This document shows positions 53,941 to 62,157 of a DNA stretch of 64,000 nucleotides, one piece after another (the stretch's first letter is position 1; every line of letters starts with the position of its first letter). The DNA lies in NCBI RefSeq assembly GCF_014698035.1, contig NZ_JACJSF010000004.1, positions 62,001 through 126,000 on the forward strand, in the 5' to 3' direction. The DNA is from Desmonostoc muscorum FACHB-395 (lineage in GTDB: Bacteria > Cyanobacteriota > Cyanobacteriia > Cyanobacteriales > Nostocaceae). A program made the translations under genes and the position numbers. Below the pieces are notes generated by a model. It was not told the origin of the DNA. It saw only the letters and a list, made by a program, of their open reading frames with translations, and searched no databases.

Positions 53941-54012
53941 TTTTTTGCTTATAAATAATTTACTCAGAAATACTCAGGCACAGAAATATTATGCACATTT
54001 TCAAAAAATTAA

Positions 54013-55107
54013 TTACGAATTACGAATTTCCCTAATGCTTCGCCATTTGCCCAACCAGCTTAACAGTTCTCGCTCACTGATGGGTTGTTTGTGGGATTGT
54101 AGCTTTAAAACTGCATCTAGTTCTGCTGCACTTGTGCCTGTTTTTTCTTTCCAGAAATTGATTAAAGCTTGACGTTCTAAAAGTACTTGTCCTAATCCCA
54201 AGGCTTTTTGTAGTTGGAGTTGTTCTTGTTTACCCACCATCTCGACAACAAAGTCGGTGGTATCCGCTTTCTGCAAGACTCCCGCTAAAGCTTGGATATA
54301 TGCTTCGCTATTATCTGTAACTGGTGTATCTAAAGCCACTGACTTACCAAAGCGGCGATTCTGGGCCCAAGTTAGCACAAATAGCATAATACCTACCTGC
54401 ACTAATATTGGAAATAAAGGAGTTTTAGCAAAAAAGCTAGATAAATCACTTTCGCTTTCTTTTTTTCTGACATCAGCATCTTTATAGCCGTGGATGTATT
54501 CATCAACAATTACTGTGTTACTATTTTCGGTTACTAAACTAGCTAAATACTTGAAATTACTTAAATAATCTTGGTAAGCGTTGGCAGCCAAATAAGGAGT
54601 AGTAGAAAAAATTACCTTTCCCTGGTTGTAAGTTTTTTCCCAGACAACAGCACCAAAGCGATCGCCTAAATCAACTTGCTTGGAGTTGGCTTTCTGATAT
54701 CGTCTACGTGTATTAATTTTGATATCACCTTGAGGAGATTTTTGCATAGTGCTAAACTCCGCTTCTGTAACCCGCGCTCCTGCACCCAAAATTACCAAAG
54801 TATTCCCTTTTTCTACCCATTCCCGCTCTTGACCATTCAATGCTGTCTCCCTTGGATAGGCGCTTACCTGTAGAAAGGTAATTGGGCTATTTTCTGGCTG
54901 AATATCACTAAAAGGTTTTTGCCAACGCTTGATAGAAATTCCTTTCTGTTGCATAAAAGCATACCAAGCACCATATCCATCAGAGGCGCGGTTATAAGTA
55001 GAGCCTGTGCTAATTTTTGTATTATTGGGAGCCACTAACAAAGTAAGCAAAACGATCGCACTAGCTGCGATCGCTCCCATCCAAGCAAGGCGATTTGAAC
55101 GTTTCAT
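54013..55107 (-). CDS. DUF4350-domain membrane protein
   Basis: 364 residues. N-terminal helix (about 9-26), then the DUF4350 signature STYNRASDGYGAWYAFMQQKGISIKRW, an extracytoplasmic Rossmann-like part, a second membrane helix (about 233-247, LFPILVQVGIMLFVLTWAQ), and a cytoplasmic helical tail rich in Leu/Gln. Usually found with MoxR and DUF58 genes; here it precedes moxR. It may form a membrane complex with the MoxR ATPase. Confidence 0.87.
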   Translation of the reverse strand: MKRSNRLAWMGAIAASAIVLLTLLVAPNNTKISTGSTYNRASDGYGAWYAFMQQKGISIKRWQKPFSDIQPENSPITFLQVSAYPRETALNGQEREWVEKGNTLVILGAGARVTEAEFSTMQKSPQGDIKINTRRRYQKANSKQVDLGDRFGAVVWEKTYNQGKVIFSTTPYLAANAYQDYLSNFKYLASLVTENSNTVIVDEYIHGYKDADVRKKESESDLSSFFAKTPLFPILVQVGIMLFVLTWAQNRRFGKSVALDTPVTDNSEAYIQALAGVLQKADTTDFVVEMVGKQEQLQLQKALGLGQVLLERQALINFWKEKTGTSAAELDAVLKLQSHKQPISERELLSWLGKWRSIREIRNS

Positions 55108-55274
55108 CTTCGACTTTCACAATCATCACTTTGTTTCTGTATCACAAGTGTTAATACTTACTTATTTTTCCGGGAAAGTCAAAAATATTATTACTTTTCT
55201 TAAACCTGCATTAAAACACTTGGAGTAATAAAAAATACAAGCTATTTAAATAAAAATACTTTTATTTGGAAGTC

Positions 55275-55308
55275 ATAAAAAACCCCACCTCTTTTACCGG
55301 GTGGGGTT
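55275..55308 (-). terminator. Rho-independent terminator downstream of SNF2 helicase gene
   Basis: Read on the minus strand, AACCCCACC and GGTGGGGTT pair in a 9-bp stem followed by TTTTT. It lies about 37 bases after the stop of the SNF2 gene. Confidence 0.88.
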
Positions 55309-55344
55309 AGTATACTGACTAAGGCTATTTAACCTCACATAATA

Positions 55345-58300
55345 TCATTCAAATTGCACGAGCGATCGCCCCGATACAACAATAAAACCGACAGAATCAA
55401 GCCTAATCTGGGGTTGGCTAATTCCTTGGAGAATGGCTGCATTTAAAGCAGTTTCTATCTTCAATTCTTCTGCGAGGGCATTATCCCAACTTTGTTGGTT
55501 CAAACGCAGGCGTAATTGTTCTACTCGATTGGCTAATTTCTTTTCGGCGACCTTAGCACAACTTTGGCACAAGTCAATAAAATCGGGACGATTTGAAAGT
55601 AATTCCGCAGAAGTGTTACGTACTTGATAGCAGAAATTTTGCCATTTACTAGGGTCAACAAAATCGTCAATAATTCCTAAGCGCTCTTTTGCCAGATTGT
55701 AATCTCGTCCTTGATTATTGTTTTTATCTTTATATGAACGTTGCAGAATACTTAAGAGAGCTTTGTCTTCAACAACGCGGATTGGCTCATTGCGACCATC
55801 AACATAGATAGTTTCTATAATTGGCGGAAATAGAGCATCAACACGTCGTTGCAAGTTTTTGAATTGAGAACTATCGAGTTTGTTATCTAGTAAAACTTGT
55901 TTGGCAATTCTTAAATTTGCCTCGACTACATAATTGCATTGAAAACCAAACCACTCTTTCCCTTCTTTTGCATCCCAAGATGAATCAGTGCGCCACATTG
56001 CAAAGGCTTCACCTCGGTCATCCCAGTTTATATAGTTCCAGAGTGCTTCGACAAATCCTTCCCCAACTCGAAAGAGTTTAATACCAGGATTCTGGTTTGC
56101 CACCCTGCGATTATAAGTACCAAATTGGTCTAGGTAACTATCAGCAAAACGGTTTTTTAACTCATTTATGGGAACTAATGTCCGCGTTGAGGGTTGATAA
56201 CGTCGCATCTCTGATGAGTCGGGGTTATTGAGTCCTCTAAATCCCAGTGCCTCACAAATCCAGCCTTCAATTGCTCGTTTCATTTCTAGATGACAAGCAT
56301 CGTAATTATCGAGGTCTTGAAAATACTCGGTGGCAATTTCATCGTTAGCGTCAATTTCATCTAGAGCATTTTGTTCGCTAATTTTTGCGATTTCGGCTTC
56401 AATTTGCTCTTGAATTGGTGAAATCATTTCTAACAATCCAGTAGCACTTGATTGAAACAAAGCTGTTTCTAATTCTGCAAGTTTATCATCCACATAAAAC
56501 TGTAAACTTGCGATTGATTGCTGGAAAATACCAAATCCATCTTTTAATACTTGATACCAAGCATTGTGAGGGCTATCTTCCAAATAGGGGCCAATCAAAA
56601 CACAAGATTGAACTCCAATTTTGCTGCCAATGCGGTCAAGTCTGCCAAGTCTTTGCTCTAATTGATTAGGCGACCAAGGAAGGTCAAAATGAATTAACCA
56701 ATCGGCAAATTGGAGGTTCAGCCCTTCTTCTCCTGAGCGATCGCATACTAGAATAAAGCAGTTTGGGTTATTCCTAAACTTATTTAAGCCTTCCTCAACT
56801 TTGTCTGGTGATTCTCCAAATTGATGTTTGACGATTGTCTCTGCACCAAAGGTATCAGACAAATACCGGACTATTTCGCCACAACTTTGGACAAAACTGG
56901 TGAATACAATAAATTTGGGCAGAATATCGCCTGTAATTGGTCTTTTGATTCTCTGCTGTATTCTCGTGATGAATTCCTTTTGATTCTTCCGAACGTTTGC
57001 GGGAATTTTGAAGTATGTACCTAGCTGATTCAGCAGTACAGTTTTCAAATTTTCCGTCCGTCCTCCGTCTTCTTGGGGTTGACGAATAATTTTAAGGAAG
57101 GATTGCAGAATCTCTTCTTCCCCTGAGAATTTGGGGGTTGTAGTTAAAATGCGAAGATCATCTTCTTTAAACTCCTGGATGAGTTTAGCATGAGGCTTAC
57201 CAGTTAAGCGGGCGGTAATTACCTGCTCTAAAATGCCTAACCAAGTACCAGCCGCGAGAAATAACAGCAGAAAAATTCGCTGATATGGCTTTTCAGCAGG
57301 AGCAACACTACGCCATTGATTCAGCAGTTCGTGGATATCAGGCGATCGCTCGTCTAAATCGTACTCTTCTTTGGGTGTAAAATTGCGGTCAAATATCACA
57401 TCTTCTACCGCCGCGCGACGGTTGCGAAGCATTCGGCGGTGTAGTCGATAGATATCGCTGACGTGAGTCCGAATCCCTTGGACGATTTGGTCTTGCTCTG
57501 GAGAATTTGTTTGTAAACAATTTTCTAAATCATCCGCCAGCTTCAGGAAATACTCATCCTCAGCTAAGAGGTTTCGTAGTTGCTGCAAGTTGCTTTTGAG
57601 AACAACAGGTTCAGCATCTTCTTTGAAAGAAAGCAGAAGTCTACCAATTTCCTGACGGCTTTCAACTTTGGCACGAAAACCTTCTAAATCACCAATTTTA
57701 TAGGTTGCTGGGTCGAGCAAGTGCAACATTGCCAAGAAATCTTGCTCATGATTGAGAACAGGAGTGGCAGATAATAAAAGTAAGCGATCGCTTTTATGAG
57801 CAAGTTCTTTACAAGTCTGAAAACGCTGGCGCACTGTTGCATCCTTGGAAGTCGCCATTGCTGCGATATGATGAGCTTCATCTAAAATTAAGCAGCCTAT
57901 CCTCGCTTTCAGGTTGATTTTATGGATATCTTCAACCGCCAGCACCGCTACCCGTTTGCCAAAATGGGAAATGTAAAACTTGTTTTCTAACTCAGTCCGC
58001 CATTGTTTGAGCAAGTATTGCGGAACTAATACCACCGCACCCCTTTTCGGCTCATCTAAGAGGAATTGCCGCAGAATCGCACCCGCTTCGATGGTTTTTC
58101 CGAGTCCCACCTCGTCTGCTAGCAAGTAGCGTTGAATTGGGTCTTCCAGTACCCGCCGCACTACTTCAACTTGGTGAGGATAAAGATTAATATTTGCCGA
58201 AATCAGTCCTGTCATCCCGCGACTGACAGCGCGTTGCTTAATCAAGGATTTGACGAAAGCCAATCTTTTGTCGTGGAAGTAGGGCGTTTCGTGACCCTTC

Positions 58301-58656
58301 ATCGCTAGAGTTTCGATAGGGTCTGTGTTTGGCAGATTACAACGAACGTAAATGTCTTCTTCAGTAGCGATCGCAGTTTTCTTATCTGGTAAATCAATTT
58401 GATACATTTCTGTATCTTCATCCCAAATGAAAACTCTCCCAACTATCCATTTATCCTGAGTTTGGTACTTAATATAGCATCGAGCCTGTGGTTCAAGTCT
58501 GACCTCAGAGAGCGAACTTAAAGGTAAAGTTTTTTGAAGACGTTGCCCTATAGAGCAAAAATACTCAACGTTTGCATTGGTATCAGATATTTCCGTAACT
58601 TTGCCGATACCCAAAGAGTTATTCTGGGACTGTACCAATAAACCGAGCTTAATCAT
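55345..58656 (-). CDS. Large SNF2-family helicase, DpdE-like
   Basis: 1103 residues. The N-terminal ~150 residues (LGIGKVTEISDTNANVEYF, RCYIKYQTQDKWIVGRVF) form a family-specific beta-rich part. The SNF2 ATPase core follows: Walker A DEVGLGKTIEAG (about 181-192), DEAH at 259-262, LLLLSATPVLN (about 300), the C-terminal helicase lobe with RSGEEGLNLQFADWLIHFDL and QRLGRLDRIGS (about 640-680). A long C-terminal region (to 1103) is not a known domain to me. The length and N terminus most resemble DpdE of the 7-deazaguanine DNA modification system, but no other dpd genes are near. The DpdE assignment is from family memory and moderate; the helicase call is certain. Confidence 0.8.
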   Translation of the reverse strand: MIKLGLLVQSQNNSLGIGKVTEISDTNANVEYFCSIGQRLQKTLPLSSLSEVRLEPQARCYIKYQTQDKWIVGRVFIWDEDTEMYQIDLPDKKTAIATEEDIYVRCNLPNTDPIETLAMKGHETPYFHDKRLAFVKSLIKQRAVSRGMTGLISANINLYPHQVEVVRRVLEDPIQRYLLADEVGLGKTIEAGAILRQFLLDEPKRGAVVLVPQYLLKQWRTELENKFYISHFGKRVAVLAVEDIHKINLKARIGCLILDEAHHIAAMATSKDATVRQRFQTCKELAHKSDRLLLLSATPVLNHEQDFLAMLHLLDPATYKIGDLEGFRAKVESRQEIGRLLLSFKEDAEPVVLKSNLQQLRNLLAEDEYFLKLADDLENCLQTNSPEQDQIVQGIRTHVSDIYRLHRRMLRNRRAAVEDVIFDRNFTPKEEYDLDERSPDIHELLNQWRSVAPAEKPYQRIFLLLFLAAGTWLGILEQVITARLTGKPHAKLIQEFKEDDLRILTTTPKFSGEEEILQSFLKIIRQPQEDGGRTENLKTVLLNQLGTYFKIPANVRKNQKEFITRIQQRIKRPITGDILPKFIVFTSFVQSCGEIVRYLSDTFGAETIVKHQFGESPDKVEEGLNKFRNNPNCFILVCDRSGEEGLNLQFADWLIHFDLPWSPNQLEQRLGRLDRIGSKIGVQSCVLIGPYLEDSPHNAWYQVLKDGFGIFQQSIASLQFYVDDKLAELETALFQSSATGLLEMISPIQEQIEAEIAKISEQNALDEIDANDEIATEYFQDLDNYDACHLEMKRAIEGWICEALGFRGLNNPDSSEMRRYQPSTRTLVPINELKNRFADSYLDQFGTYNRRVANQNPGIKLFRVGEGFVEALWNYINWDDRGEAFAMWRTDSSWDAKEGKEWFGFQCNYVVEANLRIAKQVLLDNKLDSSQFKNLQRRVDALFPPIIETIYVDGRNEPIRVVEDKALLSILQRSYKDKNNNQGRDYNLAKERLGIIDDFVDPSKWQNFCYQVRNTSAELLSNRPDFIDLCQSCAKVAEKKLANRVEQLRLRLNQQSWDNALAEELKIETALNAAILQGISQPQIRLDSVGFIVVSGRSLVQFE

Positions 58657-59363
58657 AGATCCAGTCCCCTGAACACACTAAAAGAACCTTCCAGACTAGT
58701 TTTTTCACCTATATCTGGTAGTTTTGTCGATCAACATTATAGATAATAAACTGGCATTACTGTTTTTCGTTTTAGCGATATCTACGATGGGCTACGCCTA
58801 CGCTCCACCACACCTAACTAGTAAAATCAGCCTAAAGGTTGATTTGCGTTTTAAATGCATCAGGACGGATTAGCATTGTCAGCCGACGCATTGGCATTGT
58901 CAGCCGATGCATTGGCATTGCATTGCAGGGTATTAAGTATCTAGGCATAAATAAATTTATTGTTTGTAGTAAGGACTTTAGTCCTGTTGACATCCTCACC
59001 GCCGTGAACGCACTCTTAAGAAGGAGTAATGAGTAATAAGTAACAAGTAATGAGTAAATACCCATTTTTCATCCACTCATTACTCCTTACTCATTACTTT
59101 AAAGCCGTGCTGGATGGTTACTGAGCGTAGCCGAAGTAAACACGGGGTTTTACCCATTTTTCTGATAATCCTTGCTCTGAGCGATAAATCGCTCACTCCA
59201 AACTAAGAGTTTATTTTATATTTAATTATGTCTACCTACTTACCAAATTAATTCGCTACGAATTCAATGAAATACTGTACTTAGGTGATTATGTGGCGCA
59301 ATAGATTCACGCTTTGCCTTGATAACACCAGGGTACAATTAAGATGATGTAGTTTTATTTAGT
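58657..59363. repeat. Repeat-rich spacer (copy 2 of the IS605-like/heptamer unit)
   Basis: 707 bases without a gene. It contains the palindromic repeat near 58780 (ATCTACGATGGGCTACGCC), a 20-bp tandem repeat (GCATTGGCATTGTCAGCCGA) at about 58864-58925, and AGGACTTTAGTCCT followed by GTTGACATCCTCACCGCC (about 58971-59004, like an IS200/IS605 end). The TAATGAG heptamer block is at about 59024-59100 and CACGGGGTTTTACCCAT near 59140. Downstream is AT-rich sequence up to the S4 gene. Confidence 0.72.
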
Positions 59364-59618
59364 ATGAAGAAAATCCGAGACAACACAATTAAGTTAAACC
59401 AATATTTAAAGTTGATGGGTATAGTGCCAACTGGAGGACAAGCCAAGCTAATGATTCAAGGTGGCGATGTCCAAGTAAACGGTATGCTGGAAACCCGGCG
59501 AGGGCGGCGACTAGTACCGGGTGATAAAGTGACAATAGAAGGAAAGACTTTAGAGGTGAATTTGGATAACAATGAAGACCGAAATGTAGTAATAGATTTT
59601 CCCGAACAAACCGAGTAA
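59364..59618 (+). CDS. Small S4-domain RNA-binding protein
   Basis: 84 residues, almost entirely one S4 domain: IKLNQYLKLMGIVPTGGQAKLMIQGGDVQVNG with the conserved Gly-Asp-Val-Gln turn, and RRGRRLVPGDKVTIEG. It resembles YaaA/YbcJ-type proteins thought to bind ribosomal or transfer RNA. ArfB follows 45 bases later on the same strand, so both may act on ribosomes. Confidence 0.88.
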   Translation: MKKIRDNTIKLNQYLKLMGIVPTGGQAKLMIQGGDVQVNGMLETRRGRRLVPGDKVTIEGKTLEVNLDNNEDRNVVIDFPEQTE

Positions 59619-59663
59619 AAATTTTATCCCAAATTGAAAAGTTCCTCTTTTGCCTTGTGAGCG

Positions 59664-60080
59664 ATGCTGCAAATTTCCAACAAAGTTATAATCCCCCAGA
59701 GTGATATTGAAATTAGTGCGATTCGTTCGCAAGGAGCAGGAGGCCAGAATGTAAATAAGGTTTCCACGGCGATTCACTTACGCTTCGATATTGTCGCTTC
59801 ATCATTACCAGATTATTATAAAGAACAGCTTTTAAAGCTGAACGATCGCCGCATCACCCAAGAAGGAGTTGTTGTCATCAAAGCACAGGAACACCGAAGC
59901 CAAGAAAACAATCGGGAATCAGCTTTAAAACGACTTCAAGAACTCATTCAAAGTGCAGTTGTCGTGACGATAAAACGCAAACCCACGAAACCAACTCGCA
60001 GTTCTCAAAGAAAGCGCCTTGACTACAAAACTAAGCGCGGACAGGTTAAGTCTAACAGAGGGCAGGTGACAGAATTTTAG
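59664..60080 (+). CDS. arfB: Alternative ribosome-rescue factor ArfB (YaeJ)
   Basis: 138 residues. The GGQ peptidyl-tRNA hydrolysis motif (SQGAGGQNVNKVSTAIHLRFD) is intact, and the C-terminal tail (IKRKPTKPTRSSQRKRLDYKTKRGQVKSNRGQ) is the long basic tail that enters the empty mRNA channel of stalled ribosomes. No codon-recognition domain is present, which separates it from release factors. Releases nascent chains from ribosomes stalled at mRNA ends. Confidence 0.94.
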   Translation: MLQISNKVIIPQSDIEISAIRSQGAGGQNVNKVSTAIHLRFDIVASSLPDYYKEQLLKLNDRRITQEGVVVIKAQEHRSQENNRESALKRLQELIQSAVVVTIKRKPTKPTRSSQRKRLDYKTKRGQVKSNRGQVTEF

Positions 60081-60111
60081 ATTTTAGGCTTAGTGTTATC
60101 AGAAATCAGTC

Positions 60112-61431
60112 TTAACGTTTAATTCCCTTAAAGCGTTCTTGCGCCGCCTGAAACGCTTCTTGCATTACTAACTGAATTCTCTGGGGATCGGGTTTCTTAC
60201 CTCCCATTAAATCACCAAAATAAACGCAGGCTGCTTCCCCTAGTGCCCAGGTGTAGGCGGCTGCCCAAGATGCAGCGATCGCACTCCCAAAACCTGGTAT
60301 AAATTTAATTAATTCCCGTGCAATTGCCTGTGCTAAGAAACCACCTGCGATCGCACTGACAACACCCCCTGCCTGTGATGGTGTAATTGTCTGTCCATAT
60401 AATTTACCCAACAGACCCACCATTGATACTTGCAAGGCAGTTAGTACAGGCATTGTGGCAAATGGTAGAGGTACAGCCGCAAGAGTTGCAGACATAATCG
60501 CAAATGGCAAAATATAACGGCGTGCGGCATCTCTATAAAGGTTGCCAAGTTGCTTTCCGGCTTCTTCTCGATCTAATAGCTGATAAATCGCCTGCGCTTC
60601 TGCTTGTGGGAGTAGTTCTGCTAAAGAATCTCGTAGTGCTTCTAAGCCATAAAATACAAGATTGTAGCCATCTTCTTCTAGGGTAAAGTCAATGAGTACA
60701 GAGCGGTCAGTTATCCCGGCGAAGGCTTGCTGCATTGCCGCAAATGCGCGGTTGACTTCTTGATAATCTGGCGGATAGGCAGGATGATCGACAACATCAG
60801 CAGGATAAACCTCATGCAAGCAAGTAACTACTAGCAGACAGGGAATATTTGGATACTGCTGGCGTAACTTTTGAGCAATTTGTCGGAGTGTGTCAGTTGC
60901 AAAATCATTGATTTTGACCGTCAACAGGAGGATTCTGGCGGAACCAGTTTCCTTTTGTAAATCGCCAACTAACTCCTGAATGATTGTTTGGGTATCTTGG
61001 TTGACATCACCTAGCCCTACCGTATCAGTAAAAACTAGTAACGGCAGGTCATTGGAAGGATAGGCATAGCGCTGCGTGTGTTGCGTGTGAGGACGAAAAC
61101 CCTGACCAATAATCTCAGCCGAAACTCCTGTTAATCCCCGCACAATTGAACTTTTTCCGGCTTGGGGTTTACCAATCAGCAGTGCTTCTGTGGTTGGCAG
61201 TTCGGCTCGAATTTTCTCTAAAATCTCTGCAACTTGAGTTTCACTGACGCTAAACCATCCAACAACCGTTTGTGCCAGTTGTTCTACGGGTAGGAGTTTG
61301 GTTAAACGTGTTGTTGCTGTGTTCCAGACACCACCAATGCGGTTTGTCCAAGAATTATCGACCGACTTGGTAGTTGCTCCATCGGTCGGTTCACTCAATT
61401 GCTGAGAATCATCTTGCTCAGTCATTCCCAT
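60112..61431 (-). CDS. GTPase with C-terminal DUF697-like membrane segment
   Basis: 439 residues. N-terminal GTPase domain (about 75-285): G1 LLIGKPQAGKSSIV (87-95), G3 FTDTVGLGD. The G4 motif NKxD is replaced by VTCLHEV, so guanine specificity is uncertain. The C-terminal half has hydrophobic, Ala/Gly-rich helices (AVPLPFATMPVLTALQVSMVG ... AGGVVSAIAGGFLAQAIARELI) like DUF697/YcjF-type proteins. Likely membrane-associated; a role in envelope, cell-division or vesicle processes is inferred. The first Met at 61431 or the second at 61425 may start the protein. Confidence 0.85.
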   Translation of the reverse strand: MGMTEQDDSQQLSEPTDGATTKSVDNSWTNRIGGVWNTATTRLTKLLPVEQLAQTVVGWFSVSETQVAEILEKIRAELPTTEALLIGKPQAGKSSIVRGLTGVSAEIIGQGFRPHTQHTQRYAYPSNDLPLLVFTDTVGLGDVNQDTQTIIQELVGDLQKETGSARILLLTVKINDFATDTLRQIAQKLRQQYPNIPCLLVVTCLHEVYPADVVDHPAYPPDYQEVNRAFAAMQQAFAGITDRSVLIDFTLEEDGYNLVFYGLEALRDSLAELLPQAEAQAIYQLLDREEAGKQLGNLYRDAARRYILPFAIMSATLAAVPLPFATMPVLTALQVSMVGLLGKLYGQTITPSQAGGVVSAIAGGFLAQAIARELIKFIPGFGSAIAASWAAAYTWALGEAACVYFGDLMGGKKPDPQRIQLVMQEAFQAAQERFKGIKR

Positions 61432-61517
61432 GAAAACGGTAGATAGAATTCAAACTACATCTTGTCTATCTTTATCGTACTGTTAAACTTGGCTCAGTTT
61501 AGGTTAATTTACTCATC

Positions 61518-61841
61518 CTAAAGTTCAGTTTCTTCACCCGATGGTTGCTCTTTAACACGCTCTTTCCAATATCCTGGTTCGCGGCTACAGTGCATCACCG
61601 CCAAAATCAAAATGTAATCTTCCTCAATGGTGTATAAAATTCCATAGGGAAATTTACGCGTTAAACATCGACGAATATCTTCGTCAATAACAGCCCAGCG
61701 AGTCGGTGACTGAATGATTCGGAAAATTGTATCCTCAACCGTATTTATAAATGCCTGTGCTAATTCAACTCGACGCTCTGCATAAAACTTGACCGCTTCG
61801 CCATATTCAGTTAATGCTGTTGGATGAAAAACGTATTTCAT
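61518..61841 (-). CDS. RelE/ParE-family toxin
   Basis: 107 residues of the ParE/RelE fold: FHPTALTEYGEAVKFYAERRVELAQAF at the N terminus, CLTRKFPYGILYTIEEDYILILAVMHCSREPGYW at the C terminus. It overlaps the antitoxin gene by one base. ParE toxins poison gyrase and RelE toxins cut mRNA; the Arg-rich C terminus of RelE is weak here, so ParE-like is more likely. Confidence 0.88.
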   Translation of the reverse strand: MKYVFHPTALTEYGEAVKFYAERRVELAQAFINTVEDTIFRIIQSPTRWAVIDEDIRRCLTRKFPYGILYTIEEDYILILAVMHCSREPGYWKERVKEQPSGEETEL

Positions 61842-62068
61842 TACTCCAAAAGTTGTTTCACCCTAGCTAAGGCTTCCTCTCCAGGAATGGGTATAACTGT
61901 ACCACTTCGGACTTCATCTCTACGCTTCTTAGCTTCATCCGTCCAAAGCATTTGAAGTGTTTCATCTACATCAAATTCAAGACTTTCAACCAGTTTTTCT
62001 GCCAACAATGCTCTTGATGCACTGGGCAAAGCTAAGGCTTCTTTCATGATCTGCTCAACAGATGACAT
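61841..62068 (-). CDS. Antitoxin of ParE-type module (addiction module protein)
   Basis: About 75 residues from MSSVEQIM; an upstream ATG at 62083 would add five residues. The sequence EALALPSASRALLAEKLVESLE resembles the helical putative-addiction-module family (PF09720), and the C-terminal tail would wrap the toxin. It is directly followed by, and one base overlapping, the ParE-like toxin gene: the standard antitoxin-first arrangement with translational coupling. Confidence 0.88.
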   Translation of the reverse strand: MSSVEQIMKEALALPSASRALLAEKLVESLEFDVDETLQMLWTDEAKKRRDEVRSGTVIPIPGEEALARVKQLLE

Positions 62069-62157
62069 AATTCCTGAAAGCATAGGACTATCCAGAGTCT
62101 AGCAGGAAAGTAGTAGACGTGGTAGCTTATGGAAAGCCCCTCAGACGCTTACCTGTA

